Assembly: GCA_016303065.1 (NCBI GenBank)
Contig: JAEDMJ010000025.1
Coordinates: 1-27,477 of the forward strand
Reading direction: 5' to 3'
DNA length: 27,477 nucleotides
Origin: Clostridiales bacterium
GTDB taxonomy: Bacteria; Bacillota; Clostridia; Oscillospirales; QAMX01
This document shows, in pieces, positions 24,635 through 27,477 of the stretch. Every line of letters begins with the position of its first letter. The stretch's first letter is position 1. The notes under the pieces were generated by a model. That model worked only from the letters and a program-made list of their open reading frames with translations. It did not search any database and had not been told where the DNA came from. Position numbers and translations under genes: made by a program.

Positions 24635-25360
24635 TTATTTGCCTGTACCGCATATTTCGCCGAGGACCGCGCCGACCGGAGCGCGGATTATCAGCGATGC
24701 GAGGGAATCCATAGGCGTTGCGCTCTTGTTTATGAGGACAAGGTTTTGCCCCCGGAACAGCGTCACAAAGCCGGCGGCGGGATAAACCGTCAGCGACGTG
24801 CCGGCGACGATAAGCAGGTCTGCGCGGCGTATCGCGCTGACCGCTCCGGAAACGACGGCGTCGTCAAGGGGTTCGCCGTAGAGAACGACGTCGGGTTTGA
24901 TAAGTCCGCCGCAGGGACATTTGGGAATTTCCTCAGAGGACAGTATGTAATCCGCGCCGAAGCTTCGTCCGCATTTCAGACAGATGTTTCTGTTGACGCA
25001 GCCGTGAAGCTCGAAGACCTTTTTGCTTCCGGCAAGGGTGTGGAGTCCGTCGATGTTCTGGGTTATGACGGCGGACAGCTTTCCTTCCGCCTCAAGCTTC
25101 GCAAGGGCGAGGTGGGCGGCGTTCGGGCGCGCCCCGGGGCATATCATTTTTTCCCGGTAAAAGCCGAAGAACTCTTTCGGGTGAGCAAAAAAGTAATCGT
25201 GTGAAAGCAGTGTTTCCGGAGGGACGGAGTGCTTTTGGTTGTAAATTCCGTCGGCGGAACGGAAGTCGGGGATGCCGGATTCGGTGCTTACGCCGGCGCC
25301 GCCGAAAAAAACAATGCTTTGCGAACTGCGGATAAGCGCGGCGAGCTCTGGGTACTGCAT
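24635..25360 (-). CDS. Sir2-family NAD-dependent protein deacylase (sirtuin)
   Basis: Sirtuins remove acetyl or longer acyl groups from lysines with consumption of NAD. In 241 aa are seen the NAD-binding GAGVSTESGIPDFRS near the N-terminus, TQNIDGLH, the catalytic His in FELHG, a four-Cys zinc site (CLKC and CPC-type, the second pair spaced C-P-C), the GTSLTVYPAA loop and LINKSATPMD. Length and motifs fit a housekeeping bacterial CobB-like enzyme. ATG 25360 follows AGGAGAAC. A much longer open frame extends upstream to 26155, but it is antisense to the next gene and lacks sirtuin character. No partner of an anti-phage Sir2 system is nearby. Confidence 0.93.
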   Translation of the reverse strand: MQYPELAALIRSSQSIVFFGGAGVSTESGIPDFRSADGIYNQKHSVPPETLLSHDYFFAHPKEFFGFYREKMICPGARPNAAHLALAKLEAEGKLSAVITQNIDGLHTLAGSKKVFELHGCVNRNICLKCGRSFGADYILSSEEIPKCPCGGLIKPDVVLYGEPLDDAVVSGAVSAIRRADLLIVAGTSLTVYPAAGFVTLFRGQNLVLINKSATPMDSLASLIIRAPVGAVLGEICGTGK

Positions 25361-25423
25361 TATTTTGTTCTCCTTTATATGGAATATTGTCTGACTGCCG
25401 CTTGCCGGCGGATTTGTCGGGCA

Positions 25424-25452
25424 TTGACATGAAGTTTTGGGGGTGATAAAAT
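25424..25452 (+). promoter_or_regulatory. Strong sigma-A promoter of the surface protein gene
   Basis: A perfect -35 TTGACA (25424-25429) and -10 TAAAAT (25447-25452) are spaced 17 bases apart, and TGA directly before the -10 gives an extended element. The start codon is 37 bases downstream, so this gene should be well expressed. Confidence 0.85.
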
Positions 25453-25489
25453 AAATAAAGGATTTATAATCGAAACGGGGGAAAACCGT

Positions 25490-27124
25490 ATGAAATGCGT
25501 CGGAAAAACCGTGAAGGCTGCTGCGGCGTTTGCGCTGGCTGTGTTTTTTGCGGTATTTGCTCCGCCGGGAGCGGATGCCGCCGGGGCGGCGGGCGGAAAC
25601 GTCGGTTCGGCAGAGGGGCTTGCGGCGGCGCTGGGCGGAGAAAACTGCGCTCTTGCCGGGGAGAACCGCTTTGGGTGCGAGTGCGTTGTGCTTGCCGGAG
25701 ACGCAGAGCTTGGAAACGGCACTGTAAACATAGTAAAAGGAAACTATGTCCTTGACCTGAACGGTCATGTATTGGGCGGGGATTCGGCGGTGCTGCGCGT
25801 GGGAAGAGGCGCGGGTCTGACGCTGTGCGACAGTTCGGAGGGAAGTTCGGGCGGCGTGGTCTCGCTGGGCGCTTCCGGACTTGGGACGGTCGAAAATTAC
25901 GGAAGCCTCAGGATTTTGGGCGCAGGCGCGGAGAATTTCGGCGGCGGAACCCGATTTGCGGTGTATTCGGAGGGGGATCTTGTCATAGAAAGCGGGGATT
26001 TTTCCGCGCTTTTTGCGCCCCTTGGCGTTTTTGACGGCTCCGCCGAGATCGTTGGCGGAACTTTTTCCGGCTCGGAATATCTCGGCGCTTTTCTTTGTGG
26101 GGGCACGCTCGAAATACGCGGCGGGGAGTTTTTCGGCGGCATGAAGGGTGTTCACGTGGACAACGGTTCCACGGAAACCGAAGCTTTTCTGAAAATTGAC
26201 GGCGGCTCTTTTGTCGGAGAAGAGCTTGACGGTCTTTCGGTGTATGCAAAGGGGAGTGTCCCGGTAAAGGTCGAGGTGAGCGGAGGAAGCTTTTTCGGCG
26301 GGGACGACGGGCTCTGTCTCTATGCTGCGGAGGACTGCGTGACTTTGAACAGCGGTTCTTTCGCGGCGACCGGGGGCGGCGCGGCTTTCGGCGGGGTCGT
26401 CGTGTTTTTGGGGGTGTACGGAGAAGACGGCGCTCCGGAAAGTGAGTTGAGCGTGCTCGGCCTTCTCGGAGAGGACTGCGGCTTTTCTCCCGCGAATATC
26501 GGGACGGTGTGCGCGGCGGGGGAAGACGGTTTTTATTTCTACGGCGTTACCGGGAACGAAACGAAGGTTTTAGGGGGTGGAAGGGCCGAAGCGGAGCGCA
26601 TGACGGCGGTATTGGATTTGGTGAACGCTCTGAATTTTCCGAATGCGGAGAATGGAATCGTCGGAATACTTCCCGAAGCGATTGAGCTTGCTTACGGAGT
26701 GCTGAAAGAGGGCGTCGCCGCGGGAAATGCGCCGGTATATTCTTCCGATTCGATTGAGATCGTTCCGGTCGGATTCGCCGCCGCCGAGGCCGGAGATTCG
26801 GAGCATCCGGAAGGGCGGGACGGGAGCTTCAGCTTCTTTGTCAGGGTGAACGGCGAATACGATTCAAAGGTTTTTACATATATAATTGAAGCCGAGGCTG
26901 TCGGCACGGGTTTGGTTTCGGGGGAGTACCCGGTGATTGCCGACGGATTTCGGGGAGGGGCGGTATTTGAAACGGACGAGAACGGCATCCCTCTGGCGGA
27001 AACTTACGGGGTGAATGTTTCTGGCGCAGTCATCCTGGTCGCCGTGATGATTTGCGTGGCCGCGCTGGGAATATGTGCGGCTGCGGCGGCGATCGCCGTG
27101 CTTATAAAACGGCGCCGCTTTTGA
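25490..27124 (+). CDS. Secreted, C-terminally membrane-anchored beta-helix-like surface protein
   Basis: No named family recognised. The 544-aa protein has a signal peptide (MKCVGKTVKAAAAFALAVFFAVFAPP, cleavage probably near residue 30), a repetitive Gly/Phe/Val-rich ectodomain, and a C-terminal membrane helix at about 509-538 followed by KRRRF, giving a type I membrane topology. Between 168 and 291 six short motifs of form hydrophobic-x-x-G-x-F recur (SGDF 168, GGTF 189, GGEF 211, GGSF 238, GGSF 265, SGSF 288), spaced 21-27 residues, the rhythm of right-handed beta-helices. There is no LPXTG motif. The ribosome-binding site is GGGGGAAAA before ATG 25490. A role in adhesion or polysaccharide binding is possible but not shown. 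Confidence 0.8.
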   Translation: MKCVGKTVKAAAAFALAVFFAVFAPPGADAAGAAGGNVGSAEGLAAALGGENCALAGENRFGCECVVLAGDAELGNGTVNIVKGNYVLDLNGHVLGGDSAVLRVGRGAGLTLCDSSEGSSGGVVSLGASGLGTVENYGSLRILGAGAENFGGGTRFAVYSEGDLVIESGDFSALFAPLGVFDGSAEIVGGTFSGSEYLGAFLCGGTLEIRGGEFFGGMKGVHVDNGSTETEAFLKIDGGSFVGEELDGLSVYAKGSVPVKVEVSGGSFFGGDDGLCLYAAEDCVTLNSGSFAATGGGAAFGGVVVFLGVYGEDGAPESELSVLGLLGEDCGFSPANIGTVCAAGEDGFYFYGVTGNETKVLGGGRAEAERMTAVLDLVNALNFPNAENGIVGILPEAIELAYGVLKEGVAAGNAPVYSSDSIEIVPVGFAAAEAGDSEHPEGRDGSFSFFVRVNGEYDSKVFTYIIEAEAVGTGLVSGEYPVIADGFRGGAVFETDENGIPLAETYGVNVSGAVILVAVMICVAALGICAAAAAIAVLIKRRRF

Positions 27125-27150
27125 CCGCCGGGAAGTCGTGGCGGTCAAAA
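27119..27150 (+). terminator. Hairpin overlapping the stop of the surface protein gene
   Basis: TTTTGACCGCC (27119-27129) pairs with GGCGGTCAAAA (27140-27150) over 11 bp around a 10-base loop. The stem contains the TGA stop codon. No T-run follows on the + strand, so termination may be weak. Confidence 0.5.
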
Positions 27151-27432
27151 ATAAGCCGGCCTGCGTTTGTTTCGGTTTGAGAATAGCACTTTGAAAGCCG
27201 TTTGTCAAGCCGCCGGGATTTGGCTGGAGAGAAATGATCGGCGTAAGTCCCTGTGGGGGCGGCTCTGTGCCGCAAAAGCCGGTGTTCCGGGCGTGGGGAG
27301 CGTGTTATTCGGGGGGGATATCCCGCCCCAAAGGATCGGGCAAAGCCGGAGTTTCCGGCATGATGGCAATATGCTACAAAAAACGCCTGGAATTCTTGGA
27401 TGTTTTTTGCAAAGTAATCATGCAAAATAGTG
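27151..27432. other. Non-coding stretch before the terminal promoter
   Basis: About 280 bases hold no gene I can support. Visible are a leftward near-consensus promoter (27180-27208) and short hairpins such as GCGGC-TCTGT-GCCGC near 27259-27273 and GGGGGGGATATCCCGCCCC near 27312. An 87-codon + frame (27167-27430) has no ribosome-binding site or recognisable content. Confidence 0.4.
27180..27208 (-). promoter_or_regulatory. Leftward promoter antisense to the surface protein gene end
   Basis: On the - strand TTGACA (27208-27203) and TATTCT (27185-27180) are spaced 17 bases. The direction runs into the hairpin at 27119-27150 and then antisense to the surface protein gene. No gene follows on that strand until Sir2, so it is either fortuitous or drives an antisense RNA. 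Confidence 0.4.
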
Positions 27433-27461
27433 TTGACAACGGGGAAAAGATGTAGTATAAT
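27433..27461 (+). promoter_or_regulatory. Perfect consensus sigma-A promoter at the window end
   Basis: TTGACA (27433-27438), 17 bases, TATAAT (27456-27461). Transcription would begin near 27468, leaving only about ten bases in the window. Perfect consensus promoters often serve rRNA, tRNA or highly expressed genes, but the product is outside the window. Confidence 0.9.
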
Positions 27462-27477
27462 ACACAAGCACTTCGGG

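Noticed and set aside
24635..25360. Anti-phage Sir2 defence system
   Set aside because: It is a stand-alone housekeeping-length sirtuin with zinc site. No HerA, Argonaute or TIR partner is adjacent.
25361..26155. N-terminal extension of Sir2 to 26155
   Set aside because: This part is antisense to the surface protein gene. Sirtuin homology begins at MQYPELAALIRSS (ATG 25360), which has its own AGGAG.
27167..27430. 87-codon + frame at the window end
   Set aside because: It lacks a ribosome-binding site, overlaps the putative leftward promoter and has no coding character.

Overview
The window looks like chromosomal DNA of an anaerobic, low-to-moderate-GC-ancestry but GC-enriched member of the Clostridia (Firmicutes; Oscillospirales- or Christensenellales-like gut lineage). 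The evidence is the clostridial order of the division and cell-wall (dcw) cluster, a meso-diaminopimelate-type MurE, promoters of the sigma-A type, strong Shine-Dalgarno sequences, a Cys-type sulfatase, and SEDS, MATE and class-U-like Sir2 proteins of Firmicute type. I cannot name the species.

Positions 1-10070 hold the end of a dcw cluster on the + strand: murE (3' end only), murF, mraY, ftsW/spoVE, murG, murA, ftsQ/divIB, then two complete ftsZ genes in tandem. The first seven genes build the lipid II precursor and its polymerase with short gaps or overlaps. The ftsZ pair has its own good promoter and a leader of about 90 nt. murD, normally between mraY and ftsW, is absent here, and no ftsA is present. 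The two FtsZ proteins both keep the GTP-binding and catalytic-loop residues, but both lack the usual C-terminal peptide, and the second has a changed phosphate-contacting loop. This pair is the most interesting feature of the window.

Positions 10183-11059 hold a terminator-like hairpin, a DUF1905-like/C39-like two-domain protein whose expected catalytic His seems to be lost, and a bidirectional terminator. From 11127 to 16921 the genes are on the - strand: secA (unusually long, 1110 aa), a 72-aa membrane protein with a nine-Cys acidic tail that has its own promoter and terminator, a sulfatase, and an MTA/SAH-nucleosidase-like protein. A phosphoglucomutase (+) diverges from secA.

Positions 18829-18970 hold a convergent terminator and a 13-bp tandem repeat. 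Positions 19040-22677 (-) encode the two halves of a heterodimeric ABC exporter, in DNA that by eye is less GC-rich than the rest, followed upstream by about 470 bases without a convincing gene. MATE efflux and Sir2 deacylase genes (23150-25360, -) follow. A divergent, strongly promoted gene for a secreted, membrane-anchored beta-helix-like surface protein fills 25490-27124. The window ends just after a perfect consensus promoter (27433-27461) whose gene lies outside.

Start codons, promoters and hairpins were read by eye. No database search, alignment or folding calculation was run.
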